64,000 bases of DNA from Mesostigma viride (taxonomy: Eukaryota > Streptophyta > Mesostigmatophyceae > Mesostigmatales > Mesostigmataceae): assembly GCA_009746045.1 (NCBI GenBank), contig RPFO01000448.1, positions 1,660,547-1,724,546 on the forward strand, in the 5' to 3' direction. This document shows positions 1 to 11,718 of this stretch, piece by piece (positions within the stretch are counted from its first letter, which is position 1; the number at the start of each line of letters is the position of its first letter). Under the pieces are notes generated by a model, which saw nothing but the letters and a program-made list of their open reading frames with translations, had not been told where the DNA came from and made no database searches. The position numbers and the translations under genes were made by a program.

Positions 1-28
1 GGGGCGCCCTCGTGGGGTGCGCTTCAGC

Positions 29-3000
29 ATGGAGTCCAGGGACATGATCGATCTGAATGACTCGCCCGACGAGAAAGCGGGCGAAAAAGTGGAAAGGGTG
101 GACAAGGGGGAGGGAGAGGAAGGTGGGGGCCCGAGCAGCCAGGGAAGCGAGGAGGATGGGAAGGATGAGGACACCATGCAGGATGACGACCGGCCTGCCA
201 AAGCCCGCCCCCTGTCTCTGGCGATGGAGCGGTTCCTGGGCGACCAAGGTGACGTGGAAGATTCTGTTGCCTTGGGCGGCAAACCCGCAGAAGATTCGGT
301 CCCTGCGGGGGGTATCAGTTCCGGGGTGACCAACCCCCTACTCCCACGTGGACCGGGCTCAGTTGGCGGCGATGACTCGCAGAGCGAGGACAGCCGTTCG
401 GAGGGCAGCAGCAGCGTCGGTAGCAGCATGGTGGGCACGAGCGCGGCACGCTACCGTCGCTGCAAGAGCATCCGCCTGCTACTCAAGTCGCCTGAGATGG
501 TGACTGCGTCATCACGGCTGTGGTTCTGGTACAAGTACATACTCCTGCTGCTGGTCACCACGCTGATCGTACTCCTGTGCATTGAGCGCGTGCTCATGCT
601 GGGCCTCCAGGACAAGGTGAAGCTCGTGGAGAACGGGGGGATTGGCGCCGAGGCCTTGTGCAAGATTGGGCGTAACGCGCGCATGATGGACATGGCTGGA
701 CGCCCGGGTGGTTATGCAACATCAGTGATCCCTGGCGGGGAGGTCTTTGGCAAAAAGTGGGGGGCGTATCTACAGCTGAAGGTTAAAGTAAGTTTGTCCT
801 TTCAAGGGCGCCGCTTCTCTTTGGAATGGCGTCTTGGGCATTTGTGGACATGAGAAGCGGGGAGATTGTTTTCACATCTGCGAAGAGCGGAGGGATGCGA
901 TACATTGTAGTTTGATGCGTTGTGATTTGGGGTTGGTGACTGCAGAGGGAAGCTGTGGTGTCCTCAGATGCTGTGTCCCCTGATCTCGCTACGGGCTGAT
1001 CCCATGCCAGATCATTATGTGGAAACCCACTCTCAAACCAATTATGGAGACGACGGGTGTGCAAGCCCACTGGCCAGGCAGCAGCATGAGGAGCGGGAGT
1101 GGGGCAGAGGACCCCCCGGGCTGGTCAACCTTGTATTTTAGAAACACCCATGAATCAGTCGATTAATTAATTAATTAAACTCGTGCTCCCGTTGGGGAGT
1201 CACGGAGCACCGAAGTGCTTTTAATCCCTGTGTGTGCACTACAGGAGAAAGGGCAGAGACCCCCAGTCTCCTTCATGCCAGAGGCATGCCAATCAATCAG
1301 TCGATGGACCAACTCATCACCTTTCTGGGCTCTTTGGTCCTTCAATAGACGCATATTAATGAAGTATTATAGCCTCCTCACTTTGGTGTCATGAGAAGCC
1401 GGTCCGCATGCACGCCCTGCCCGTACCTGCCTCCTGTAATAAGCGCGTTGACATGCCATGTATGACGGCTGCCGTTCCTTTCTCCCCTGAGTCATACCAC
1501 CCCGCTGTGCCATCTAAACACGGAGACTTCCTGACTCGCTTCTGGCTTCTGTGCGTGCGGCCACTGCCCCCCTTGCACCCCCCCCCCTTTATCCGCCCCC
1601 CCCCCCCGCCACCACGGCCTATGCGCAGGAGATGTACATGGGCCCCGCTGGCTCCCTGCAGGAGCCATCGCAGAACGTGAAGGACCTGTTCCTGACGCCC
1701 CACATCCGCGTGAAGAAGTACCTTGACATCCCCCCCTACGCTGAATACTTCGAGCTGATGAGCGTGTGGAGGCTGACGAATGAGATCACAACCGCCTCGT
1801 ACAAGCTCAGCCAGCCGCACAACCACTCGTGGCCCATTGCGGATCGTGACACCCGTCATTGGCGGCTTATCATGGAGAATGGGGTCGAGAAGCTCGCGCC
1901 GGAGCTGCTGGACATCTCCCACTTTGAGCGCATGCTCTCTGAGGACAGCCACCAGCAGCTTACCTGGGCGATGGTCGCGCTATTTTTGACACAGGTGGCC
2001 GTGCTCATCCCGCTCGCGGGCGCCATCGTGTATTTCCTGGTCTCCCGCACGGCCCAGGAGCGCGTCAAGCTCTACTCGGTATTCATGCTCATCCCGCGCC
2101 CCATCCTGCGCCAGCTGGCGAGCCAGCCAATCGAGATCGATCTGGGCGATGGTGATGATAGCGATGAGGAGGACCTCGATGGGGGGGGTCAGGAGGGAGG
2201 CGAGGGCCACGGGGGGACCGGCGGGCACCATGGTGGTGGCCACAGGAGAGAAGGCGGTGGGGAGGGAGCCAAGGGGGCATGGGGGGGCAAGGACAAAGAT
2301 GAGGTCACCGCGATGAACTTCACCGTGCGGGCAAACAAGCGGCGGCCGGGCATAGGGATGTCGGTGCTTGACAGTCGCCAGTCGTCCCCGCGGGTGTACT
2401 TCCTGCCCATGGTGCTGTTCGCGTTGGTCCTCTCGGTATATTATGCGGTCGTGCTGTCCTGGCAGGTGCAGAACAAGCAGCTGTACGGGACTGTGATGGC
2501 CGCAAGCAGCACGCTCTTCTACACCATCTCGATCACGTACACGGCACAGGAGCTGGTGAGGGAGAGGGGGAGTGTTTCTGTATACTAAGCATTCACTTTC
2601 AGTAGCGCTATACACTGGATAAACCACGCAATCTTGATACGTGCTCACAGCTGGTGGGTTTTTGTGTTGTTTCTACATGATGTGTATACTATATAGAGCC
2701 TTGTAGCAGCAGCATACGCACTCCATAATCTAAACCATCTTGGTTACATTCCAAGTGCAGAGCTGTTTAGGGGGGATGGAATTGTTGTGCAAAGCTTCTT
2801 TAGAGGAAGGGAATGGAATATGTGCTTCACATGTTGAATAAGAAATGCATGCAAAAGGAAGGGAATTATATGACTTACATGTCGAGTTCAAATTTTCCTT
2901 TAAAATTGGATATCACAATTTGATTGTACACAATAGCTTGCATGGGAGAAATTACATGAGCTTACTGAATTAAATTATCTTTCGCTGTGGGCGGTAGGGT

Positions 3001-3093
3001 GTGAAGAGGAAAGGGGGGGGGAGGGGGGGGGGGGGGGGAGGGGGGGGGGGGGGGGGGAGGGGGGGGGGGGGGGGGGGGGGGAGGGGGGGGGGG

Positions 3094-3138
<45 letters not shown>

Positions 3139-6100
3139 GGGGGGGGGAGAGGGGGGGGGAGAGGGGGGGGAGGGGGGGGGGAGGGGGGGGGGATGCCGTA
3201 GGTCTGAAAAAATGGGCGTGAAAATTGCATGATATTACGTTATTGTATCCATTTCATAGCACATACCTGTAGTATACATTATAGTTATGGTTAACATTTC
3301 ATGATACATATATATAGTATCTGTTATGACAAGATCACAACCACAAAGAAATAGGCTTGTGCGCACTACACACAGTTTGAGCCATTTGGGAGTTCCGACA
3401 GAAGGTTTCCAAACTCACATGCTTTGTGCTGGGTTTGTGTCGCTGCATGCAAACAGGCTCGTGTGCACAGTTGTACACCTGCCACTTTTGTGGATGATGG
3501 GCTTGTCGATAAACAAAACCCCTGTAGCGGTGTGCGCTGGTACATCAGGCATGGCGCATAATACTACGTTTTCTAATCCGATGTCGGTGGGTATATCCCT
3601 GTGAGGTACAATTTACCAGAGAGCTTACAATATTAGCATGTCGTGCACGTTGCCAACCAAGCGTCTACAAAAGCACTTACTGACATGGTTTATGGGGGGT
3701 TGTTTGGCGGTGTCGCGCGGCTCCAGGTGCTCGGCCGCGGCCACCTCAAGTCCGAGGCCTGGCTGCGCGCTGAGCTGGACAATGTGGTCTCAAACCTGCA
3801 CAGGCACTACTCGGCAATGATGCGCGGCGACAAAGAGATGGACGTGGCGGGCGCCATATTCATTGAGCCGAAGACGCACAACCTCTTCTTCGGGGAGAAC
3901 CTGTGCTTGCGCGAGATTGTCGACATGCATGGGTTCGGGACGGGCGTGCCGTGCCTGAACGCGTCCCACCCGTGGTGAGTGACCATGCTGCATTGTTGGC
4001 TCTTTTCTGCCCGTCTCCCAGTGCCAGTTGCACTGTGGGCCGTCTTGCTTCGTGGCATCTGACAGTTGTGGTAGGGCTTTATGTAGGTGAGGATTGCAAG
4101 ATTGCTCCGACCCACATGGCATTTCCACCACTTGCAGCCTCAGTAGTGGTGACCGTTTCCGGCCCCCAAGTGCTTGCCAGGTGTCATCCCACCATTCTTT
4201 TCCTCACCCCGATGCTACGAATCGCAAACAAGGTTAAGGTTGATCCTTTTGCGCGGCATCTGCGCAGCGAGTTGTGGCATACAGGGGCCGGGCACATGCC
4301 AGGCATGTGGGGCTACACCTCTGTCTGTGTATATGGCTGCTAGTGCACTTCGCCCCTTGTGCAGTCATTGGCACACGCAGTGGGACCCACCCACCCACCC
4401 ACTCACATGTGCACGGGCTCCGGCACCTGGTCTCCGTCTCCACACCGCAGTGACGCTCTCCCCCCACCCAATACACGCGATCACTGAGTCACCCCATGCC
4501 ACGCTGCCCCACATCGCTCCTGACTCCACCTCACCAATGGAACACGCCATATGACACACCACACCACGCCATGCGTGCCCCTGCCTGCAGGTTCCCCACC
4601 AGCAATTTCGGGCTGGACTACCTGATGGCCACATTCATCAGCAGGGCACGTGTGCTGGTGACCCAGCCGGCGTCCCAGATGAACGTGAACAATGAGCACA
4701 TGCGCTACTTTGTCTACTTCTCTCCCAACGACCTCTCTGCGGGGATCACGGGCGTCAGGAACATTGTCCTCGACCGCATCAACAATTCGTTTCGGCTGCG
4801 ACAATTGCTGCAGGTAGGTTGGTGAATTGGCCAAGTGGTTTGTTAGATGGGTGGTTTGGGGCGGGAGGGGGGGGGGCGGCGGTGGGCAGGCGGGGAGGCG
4901 GGGGGAAAGCTATGTTGGGGGAATGACATAGATGTGTGGAATGGGAGGTCACACAGTTAGGTACATGCCACTATCGTAGGCCAGTAACTCACCTCTGCGG
5001 GTGTGCCTCCCTGGGTTTCTTGTGAAGGCATTTAAAGGTTTTTTTGGCGCAGCTTTTAAAAGAGTGCTTGCACAGCTATCGAAGACAGTCAGCTGTGATT
5101 TGGGCCGCATGCCATGTTGCAGATGTTGGCCAGGGGACATGCTCTGTGCCATGGACGAGGCTAGCTAGTGGTCACTCCCCGGCGTACTACTAAACTCTTG
5201 TTTTTTCCCTGATTGCATTGCAGCATGTACATGCTGCAAGGAAGGAAGGGCTGCATTGCATTTGGGGGCATGTGGAGGACGCTGGAGGGGTCTGGGTTAC
5301 GGCTTTGGGGGGGTGGGGGCGGGCAGTTGGGGGGGATGGGGACAGGCATGTTATCTGTGAGTCTGGACATGCTAGGTATTTTGGAGCACAGATACATCCC
5401 TGTGTATTGCTGCTCTGTGTGTTGAGCGTTGTAGCCGCAGATATTATACCTTCCGATAGCATTTGGTGGTGGGCATGGGTAGATAGGGCAGGAGGGCAGG
5501 AGGGCAGGAGGGAGGAAGTTGGTACGTTGCGTAACAATGGGATGTTACCAACCTTCCAAGAGTGGCATCATTGACCTTTTCTGTGGTAGATCCTGCCGCC
5601 GCCTTCCTCACCCTGCGTGGCCACTCTTAATTTCTCACTGCTTCGTGCTCCCATAACGGGCGGTATGAATGTTCGCTCTCCCCGTCTGCCTCTTTATGCT
5701 AGTATGTACCTTCCTCAGCCATCCACTTGGTGAGAGATGAAGCCTGACTGAATGCCCTCTGTACGGTGCTTTTTGGGTGGTTTGCTGCCTCATGTTCTCC
5801 TATGCACCCTCTTGCCGCCAGATCATCGTGGTCGTCGCGATTGTCGCGTCGATGTTCTTCTGCTGGCTGCGTTCCGTCCGGCATGATCACGCCAAGTGGA
5901 ATGCCGAGCCAGACCGCGTCAGCGACATGCTCTCCCTGCTGCCACCTGGCATCAAGCCGGAGCCACTCATCCGCCACGCGTGCAAGCTCAAGCCCGGTGC
6001 CAAAGCCAAGGACGTCAAGGCGCAGCAAAAGGAGGAGGCGGCAGCAGCTGAAGCCGCCACACCTAAAGTGCCCGCCAAAGTCCGTATCCAGGGCATGCTG

Positions 6101-6253
6101 GGCCGCGCCAAGTCCCGCATCCAGCAGCTTGCAGGCGAGGTGGATGTCGGCACGCCGAGGTCCACGGCCAACCTGCTGTCGCCTCGGACGCCTGCCGCAG
6201 CAGCAACTAGCCTGCCTGCGCCAACGCGTGCGTCCACGGTGCAGTGGAAGTGA
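29..6253 (+). CDS. Multi-pass membrane protein, TmcB/TmcC-like (C-terminal part, five exons)
   Basis: The exons are 29-787, 1629-2555, 3637-3974, 4591-4813 and 5822-6253. Intron phases match at every junction (0,0,2,0) and the sum is 892 codons plus stop. The first ATG in frame is at 29, but the frame is open to the window edge, so the gene probably starts upstream. Seen in order: an acidic Ser/Gly-rich stretch; a membrane segment (WFWYKYILLLLVTTLIVLL); a soluble domain; a second membrane segment ending in YFLVSRTAQERVKLYSVF and followed by an IPRPILRQLA motif; an Asp/Gly/His-rich loop; a third segment at PMVLFALVLSVYY; a cytosolic or lumenal domain; a last segment (IIVVVAIVASMFFCWL); and a basic tail. 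A membrane helix followed by a 'F..IPR.I.R.LA' motif recalls the large TmcB/TmcC ('tiny macrocysts') proteins common in volvocine algae. That family call is from memory of the motif. The exon model is firm, the function is not. Confidence 0.6.
1155..1235 (-). mobile_element. LINE 3'-end fragment in intron 1 of the membrane-protein gene
   Basis: A TTAA-type microsatellite tail (1162-1179) is followed by the family's 3' hairpin, CTCCC-GTTG-GGGAG at 1186-1199, in minus orientation. The text after it (GCTTTTAAT) resembles the 3' ends at 63.5 kb and 12.9 kb. It is only the extreme 3' end of an element, inserted in the intron between exons 787 and 1629. Confidence 0.55.
3009..3192 (+). repeat. Poly-G tract with sparse A, intron 2
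   Basis: About 180 bases of almost pure G with isolated A residues, inside the 2556-3636 intron of the membrane-protein gene. The sense strand is the G strand, so the transcript could form G-quadruplexes. The open frames through it are compositional artefacts. Confidence 0.95.
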
Positions 6254-6925
6254 GCCAAACGTGGGTCTTGTAAGCAGAGACCCCCTGTATATTACTAGGT
6301 GACATGCCACTCGGTTGATCATATGCAATTTTGTGTGAGATACAATTTTGCGTGGATAGTGTATTTTTTTGGAGTGATCAGTTCAGTTGCTCCAGGCAGC
6401 CCTGCAAAAGCTGGGTTCTTTTTTAAAAAAGTATGTCGTGCTTTTGTAGCATAGCAGTTTTTGGAAGCGCTTTTTCTCTTTGTATCAGTTGCACTGTCTT
6501 GCTTTTTTTGGAGGGAGGGAGTGGGGGCTATTTTCAGGCATCGTTTTGCAGTATCCATCAAGCAGTTGGTGCTTGAGGGATCTTATTTGCTGGACTACCT
6601 GTTCATCAACCTGTTGCATAGGATGGTGAACCTGCCAAATTTTCCGCAGGACGCGATACGTATTGTAGACTATTTCACTTTTTGAATGTGTATCCCCACT
6701 AGGGAACTTTTGTCCGCTGTCTCAGTACTAATAGGTTTCTTAGGCACAATGGAATATCGATCCGTTTTTCTTTTTTGCGACCAGAATAACGATTTGTATA
6801 ATCAACTAACACACAAGGTGCATATCTGTATCATGCCCCAGCCCTGAGCCTGTGGCTATCACCCGTTCCAATTCAATAACATCCTGCCATGCCCAGCAAT
6901 TAAAAAAATAATAATAATAAACTAT
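6254..6925. other. Intergenic spacer, no gene recognised
   Basis: AT-richer sequence after the stop of the membrane-protein gene. A TGTAA lies only 16 nt after the stop (6269-6273), unusually close for a poly(A) signal. A 74-codon open frame (6461-6685) shows nothing recognisable. The stretch ends in an A/T-rich run (AATAATAATAATAAA) that abuts the 5'-truncated LINE, probably an older retroelement tail. Confidence 0.6.
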
Positions 6926-8070
6926 TACATGACTCCGTTGCTGCCATTCGCCGACTGTATGAGGGCTCACAGGCAGTAGTGCGGACTGCGGAGGGCACCA
7001 CTCCACCATTCCCCCTTCACCACGGGGTGTGGCAAGGTTGTGTCCTGTCCCCATACCTGTTCATTATTGTCGTGGATCACGTCATGCGCCGGGCACGTGC
7101 GCGCTTTACTGCTCTTAAGGGGTTCGAGCCAGGCTTGGACATCCTGAACGTGAAAGAGCACGGCGGGGTTAGACCTGGGTACCGCCTTGCCGACCTGATT
7201 TATGCGGATGATACCACCCTCATCGAGCGCCCCGAGCACATTCAGACCTGGCTGGACTGCCTGGGCCTGGAGGCGCGGGCGGTGGGGTTGGAGATTAGTG
7301 TCAAGACTGAGGCGATGGTGATCGGGGCATCCAGTAAACCTCCGCTGCCGCGCCTGCTCGACGGGACAGAGGTCCCGCGTTCCGCGACCGCTTCAAGCTG
7401 TTGGGGAGCTGGCTTCCTGACACCGCCGACGATGTGGACTGACACCCGCATCGCCCTCGCCTGGGCCAAGCTCCGCTCGCTCACACCTTACTGGCGCTCG
7501 AAGGGCCTGGACGGGCACCGCAAACGCATGCTCTTCAAGGTCCTCGTCCTCACGGTGCTCACGTATGGCGCCGAGGCGTGGACCCTCCCACCCAAGCCGG
7601 CAGCACGGCTCGACGGCACAGTTTACAGGATGCTCCGGCAGGTCCTTAACGTAGGTTTTTCCGAGCGTCCGTCATCAGAGTCTTTGTATCATGGCATGCC
7701 TCGTGTTTCGGACGAGATTAGGCAGCGTAGGATAGCATTTGTAGGACACCTTGCCCGCACCAGCCAGGTCGACACCACCCTTGGTCTGGCCGGCCCCCAG
7801 CGGCTTGGACAGCCAGGGCGGCATATTCTGACCTGGCCTGGCCCCGCGGACATTCCCAAAAGGGTAGGGAAACCTGTCACCAACTACGTTCAGATGTTGC
7901 TGGACGACCTAGTTGTCCCAGCCCAGTTTGAGCACCGCATCCACTCTCTCTCCCGTCTTTGGACTGCCATGCAGGACAAGACGCGGTGGAAGAAGATTGT
8001 CAAGGCGCACACGCCCGACCCTGTGGGCAAGCCACCTCCCCCCAAGCGGAGGAGGCGTTTTGATGAGTAG
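6926..8070 (+). pseudogene. Non-LTR retrotransposon (LINE) reverse transcriptase, 5'-truncated copy 1
   Basis: This encodes the C-terminal two thirds of a LINE reverse transcriptase. In order: RRLYEGSQA; the GVWQGCVLSPYLF block; the catalytic YADD (about 7201-7212); a thumb region; TYGAEAWTL; and a basic C-terminal tail ending KRRRRFDE. The frame reads into the upstream junction, so the element is 5'-truncated, as expected from incomplete target-primed reverse transcription. Comparison with the second copy at 44229 shows +2 and +4 insertions near 7376 and 7438. They leave about 18 residues out of frame and then restore it, so the long open frame is misleading. An RT with this thumb type occurs in several LINE clades; the clade was not resolved. 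Confidence 0.88.
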
Positions 8071-8205
8071 TGTAGTTAGACTTTTCTAGATAGAGTTAGG
8101 ATAGTTCGATCACGCGGCTTCCTCCACCCCATACATCATGGAATATGTGCTACATGACCCCCCCACGGAGGCATGTTATAATTTAATTTTTAATTTAATT
8201 TAATG
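8071..8205 (+). mobile_element. 3' UTR, terminal hairpin and TAATT tail of LINE copy 1
   Basis: The 3' UTR carries GTGCTACATGA, then the hairpin CCCCC-CCAC-GGAGG (8158-8171, one internal C/A mismatch), then a tail of TAATT/TTTAATT units. The same arrangement follows the second RT copy, where the stem is perfect (45070-45083). Confidence 0.75.
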
Positions 8206-8234
8206 ACTCCGTTGGGAGATCATGTAGCACGTAT
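8204..8234 (-). mobile_element. Minus-strand LINE 3' terminus, tail to tail with copy 1
   Basis: The hairpin ACTCC-GTTG-GGAG (8206-8218) followed by CATGTAGCAC is the reverse complement of the family's 3' end. It shares the AT-rich tail of the plus-strand element, so two 3' ends face each other across about 30 bp of tail. Confidence 0.6.
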
Positions 8235-8237
8235 TTC

Positions 8238-8342
8238 ATCAAGGCCAAGTGGGCCCAGGTCATAGAGGACAACGAACCTCCTCCCGTGGGGAAGCGCCCG
8301 TATGTTTGCAAACGTGGGAAGCACGCTAGACAGGACCCCTAG
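8238..8342 (+). pseudogene. LINE RT C-terminal remnant
   Basis: Thirty-four codons and a stop read IKAKWAQVIEDNEPPPVGK and then a basic stretch. The layout copies the C-terminus of the RT at 8070 (WKKIV...DPVGKPPPPK...), so this is the tail of a diverged relative. Downstream text (8343-8430) resembles its 3' UTR. Confidence 0.5.
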
Positions 8343-8429
8343 GGTAGAGAGCTTAGAATAATAGAGTTGGCTTGATGTTGTAGATAGATTAGACCGGTAG
8401 GATTGCGTGTCCCCACCCATCCATCCATC

Positions 8430-9880
8430 CATCCATCGGGATTAATGCTCCGTCTCTTCCACAGGGACTACGCCTCGCTTTACGACCTGTGCCTCCATCT
8501 CCACGACATAAATCGCCTCATCTGCTCGGACGGCAGCTGGTGGTACAACATCAGCACTCTGTTCCTGTGCAACCGCGCCCACCTCCAGCACGCCATCCTC
8601 AACTCCCTTCTCATGCGCTCTGACGGCGAGATCTGGGCTCCATCCATCTCCGCCCCCACCCTTCGTTCCATCCTTACGGAAGCCTTTCAGCAGCACGTGA
8701 CCCCCCTTGCCGCCGATGTGGCAGCAGACATCAAAGCCCAGCTCCTCGACCTCGACCAGCGCCTTCAAGCCACCGCCACCGCCCTAGCTTGAGAGCTTGC
8801 ATGACACCGCCGGCCTCACCGCCCAGGCCAGGTGAAGGACTGTCATCGCCGCCCAGCCGGCACCTGCTGGCCCGGCCGGCGATGCTCCCTCCACCTGGGC
8901 GGACTTGCTTAAGCAGCACACCACCTCCACCACCTCCACCATCTTGGCACAACTCAAGCAACAAGCCCTCGACCTTCGCGATCGAGGAGGCCGACATCGC
9001 CCAGCGCAGCCACAATGTCATCGTCAAGCACTTCGACCAGCCGGCAGGTGAGACCTCCACGAGCCTCCTTGAGGCATTTAAGCGCGACAGTTTTGCCCCC
9101 ATGCAACTCACTGGTGAGCTGGACATGTCGGCTGTCCGCCTCCCCCGCGCGCGGGGTAAGGCTGGCCCGGCACCCGTGCTCCTCACCTTTAAGTACATGG
9201 CGGACAAGCTGGCGTTCCTTAAAGGCCGCAAGAAGCTCTCGTAGACTCGCTTCACGCTGGACGACGACTTGACCCTGCATGGCCCAGCAGCAACAGCGGC
9301 GACGCGAGCAGCCTATGGCCGACCTATACCTTCAGCTCCGGCAGAGCGCAGGGGGGAAGCCGGTATACTGGAGGGGGGCGGTCATCCACGTTGACCACGA
9401 GCCCTGGCAGGCACCTCCTGCCACCTCAGACTAGGGAATATATACCGGTAGTGTAGATTAGTCAGGATTAGCCTAGCATGTGGCCCACGCGCATGTGCGC
9501 CCATATGTAATGGCCCCCATGGATGATGCCTTCAGAATCTAGCCAAGCCATGCCTATAATGGGACCCCCATGGATGTTGCATTAAGAATTTAGCCATGCT
9601 ATGCCTATGCAGAGAGATGCTCTCTGTTCAAGAAGCCATGCCCTAGGTCTTGTATAGCCATGATGATGATCTTCCCCCACATGACAGGCTCCCCCTTAGC
9701 TGGGCATAGCTTGATAGACCATGGGGGTGCAGGTGCCCTGGCGCACCTAGAGCACGGGCAACTTACATTCCCACCCTTGCAGGAAGTAGCCCAGAATGTA
9801 TTGATTAAAAGCCATATGCCCCTTCTCAGGGATATGTGCTACATGTACTAGCTCCCCACGGAGTTATGTTCCTAATGAAT
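8430..9880 (+). mobile_element. ORF1-only retroelement, copy A
   Basis: Two adjacent frames (about 8454-8792 and 8950-9243) encode a predicted nucleic-acid-binding ORF1-like protein. An N-terminal part has LCLHLHD and SDGEIWAPS. A helical, coiled-coil-like linker follows (LLDLDQRLQATATAL). The C-terminal part has VKHFDQPAGETSTSLLEAFK, then PRARGKAGPAPVLLTF and a Lys/Arg-rich end, like the RRM/CTD end of LINE ORF1 proteins. A frameshift near 8790 separates the halves. A 600-bp 3' UTR ends with GTGCTACATGTA, the hairpin CTCC-CCAC-GGAG (9852-9863) and an AATTAATTAAT tail. No RT is present. A (CATC)n run lies at 8418-8438. Confidence 0.65.
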
Positions 9881-10320
9881 TAATTAATGGGCACCACAGG
9901 GTGCACAATATCGGACCTGTCATGCAAAACAATCCGGCGCATCCCCGGTGGTTGCAATATATGACCCGTGTGAGCATGGCATTATTACTACTAATAATGT
10001 TGACGGGTGATCAAACAGGCAGTGCTATAGGCGAGGCACACAGCTATAGGCTGGCGGATATCTTTTGGTGGCTAAGTAGTACTGGCTAGCTACAGCCATT
10101 TTTCGTGGCATGCATGCATATCCCAGTAACATACATGGGAATGATTAAGTGAGACAACTATGCCTATAGGCCTGGACGCATGGCGATCCAACGCACCGCG
10201 GAAGGACTAGGGTATTTGTCTGAGAGGAAAGACGCGAAGGCGATGGGAATATGTTCGCCGTAACACATATATATTCTGCTCGTGGTGCTGGACTTTTCAG
10301 ATATTTTTAATATATATTCG
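9881..10320. other. Spacer between retroelements, no gene seen
   Basis: Mixed AT-rich sequence with no recognisable coding. Its right end is AATATATATTC (10310-10320), the sequence that also flanks other REL-type elements in the window. Confidence 0.5.
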
Positions 10321-11702
10321 GCCTTGGCGCAGCTGGTCCCGGGCCCCGACCTCCCGCCACATGCTATTCGCATTGCCTCCCTGCCTGCACGGATGGGTGG
10401 CTGTGGTCTGACTCGTGCCGCCCGGCTGGCCCCAGCAGCATTTTTGGGCTCCGTCGCTCAGTCGACAGTCGTGGGCGGAAAGCTGCCGGCTCCTGCCCCT
10501 TTTGGCAACGGCAGCGCCTGACCTCCTGGACCCCAGCAGCCCTTTGCCCTTCGTCACCGCCATCCAGGAGGCCTATGCTGAGATCCAGCAGGCCTGTTCT
10601 CCCGTCCGTGCCGCTCAGGCGGTACAGCGCCACCTCCCTCGCGGCACTCCCTCGGTCGCCTCCGTTCAATCTCCCGCCGCATTCCCTGCTCGCGTCATCG
10701 ATAAACACCAGAAAACCTACGCGGGTATTCTGCACACGGCTGATTGGATTGCTCTTTTCGCGGACCTCAACGCCCAGGGACGTGCGTGGCTGTTCTCGCT
10801 TTCCTTGCGGAGTGTGGGCTCGGCGTACCTTCGTGCTCTTCCCATGGCTCCCCCATTCGCCTTGGCTCCCAGCCACTACTCGGTGGCGCTCCGGCACCAG
10901 CTATTTGCCCCGCAGCCTCTTGTTCCGGCCGGGCGGCCTTGTGGTAGCTGTGGGCAGCCGCTGGATCCCACGGGGACTCACTACCTTTCCTGCATGGGGG
11001 GCCAACAGAATCAGAATTGGTATTTGTATTTGCACACTGTCCTCCTGACGGTGGTGCTCGCCATGATTCGGTCGGTTTTCCCCCACGCGAACATCCGGTC
11101 CGGGGATGCGGATGGCGCTGCCTTCTATTCCCCCAACCACCGGCCTGACATCGTGGTGCTGGACTTTGAGGGGGGTGGCCGGCATCTGCTTATCGACGTT
11201 TCGGTGGCGCGGCCCTTGGCTCTTAGCCACGTGGCTGGGGCCTCCCTCACGGCAGGTTACACGGCGGACCGGGCGGAGCGGGCCAAGCTCCTGGCCTACG
11301 GCGACGTCGGGCACCATCGTGTTCTTTGTCCTGGAGGAGTTTGGGGCCATGGGGCCCCTGACCTCCGCCTTCTTCAAGGAGTGTTGCCGGCTCCGGGAGG
11401 ACCGGCTGGACCTGGAGGGCCAGCGGGCCTCATGGTCGGCGCGGACCTGGACGTCATATTGGCGTCAGCGCTTGTCGGTGGCGCTGACTCGGGCCATGGC
11501 TGACATCATGCTCCGCCGTACGCGGGCTGATTTTGCGGTGCAGCAGGGCTATTAGGTTCCTCCCGTTAAGAGTTTCCATTGGTCTTATCGTAGTATAGAG
11601 ATTTGACATGGCTCTGTATAGAGGTTTATAGCTGGGCGTTTGCTTTGGTTTGAGTGATTTCACTCTGCTGTAAGTAATTAAATATTATTATAATATATAT
11701 TC
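10321..11702 (+). pseudogene. REL-type LINE, 3' half with CCHC finger and restriction-like endonuclease (copy 1)
   Basis: A 5'-truncated LINE reads through three frames with shifts near 10460 and 11320. Seen in order: LPARMGGCGL, typical of the region after the RT thumb in REL LINEs; ADWIALFADLNAQGR; a CCHC finger (CGSCGQPLDPTGTHYLSC); then the endonuclease core RPDIVVLDF...LLIDVSV, matching the PD...D signature; then a conserved tail ending in a stop at 11555. CCHC plus REL at the C-terminus is known from R2, NeSL and Utopia-type LINEs. The 3' UTR ends with a perfect stem-loop, GAGTGA-TT-TCACTC (11652-11665), and an AT-rich tail to AATATATATTC at 11702. Confidence 0.8.
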
Positions 11703-11718
11703 AGAATATTATTATAAT

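Noticed and set aside
2970-3230. Poly-Gly and poly-Pro frames
   Set aside because: Poly-G tract in an intron of the membrane-protein gene.
6269-6273. TGTAA as the poly(A) signal of the membrane-protein gene
   Set aside because: Only 16 nt after the stop codon; likely chance, since retroelement debris follows and may have displaced the true 3' UTR.
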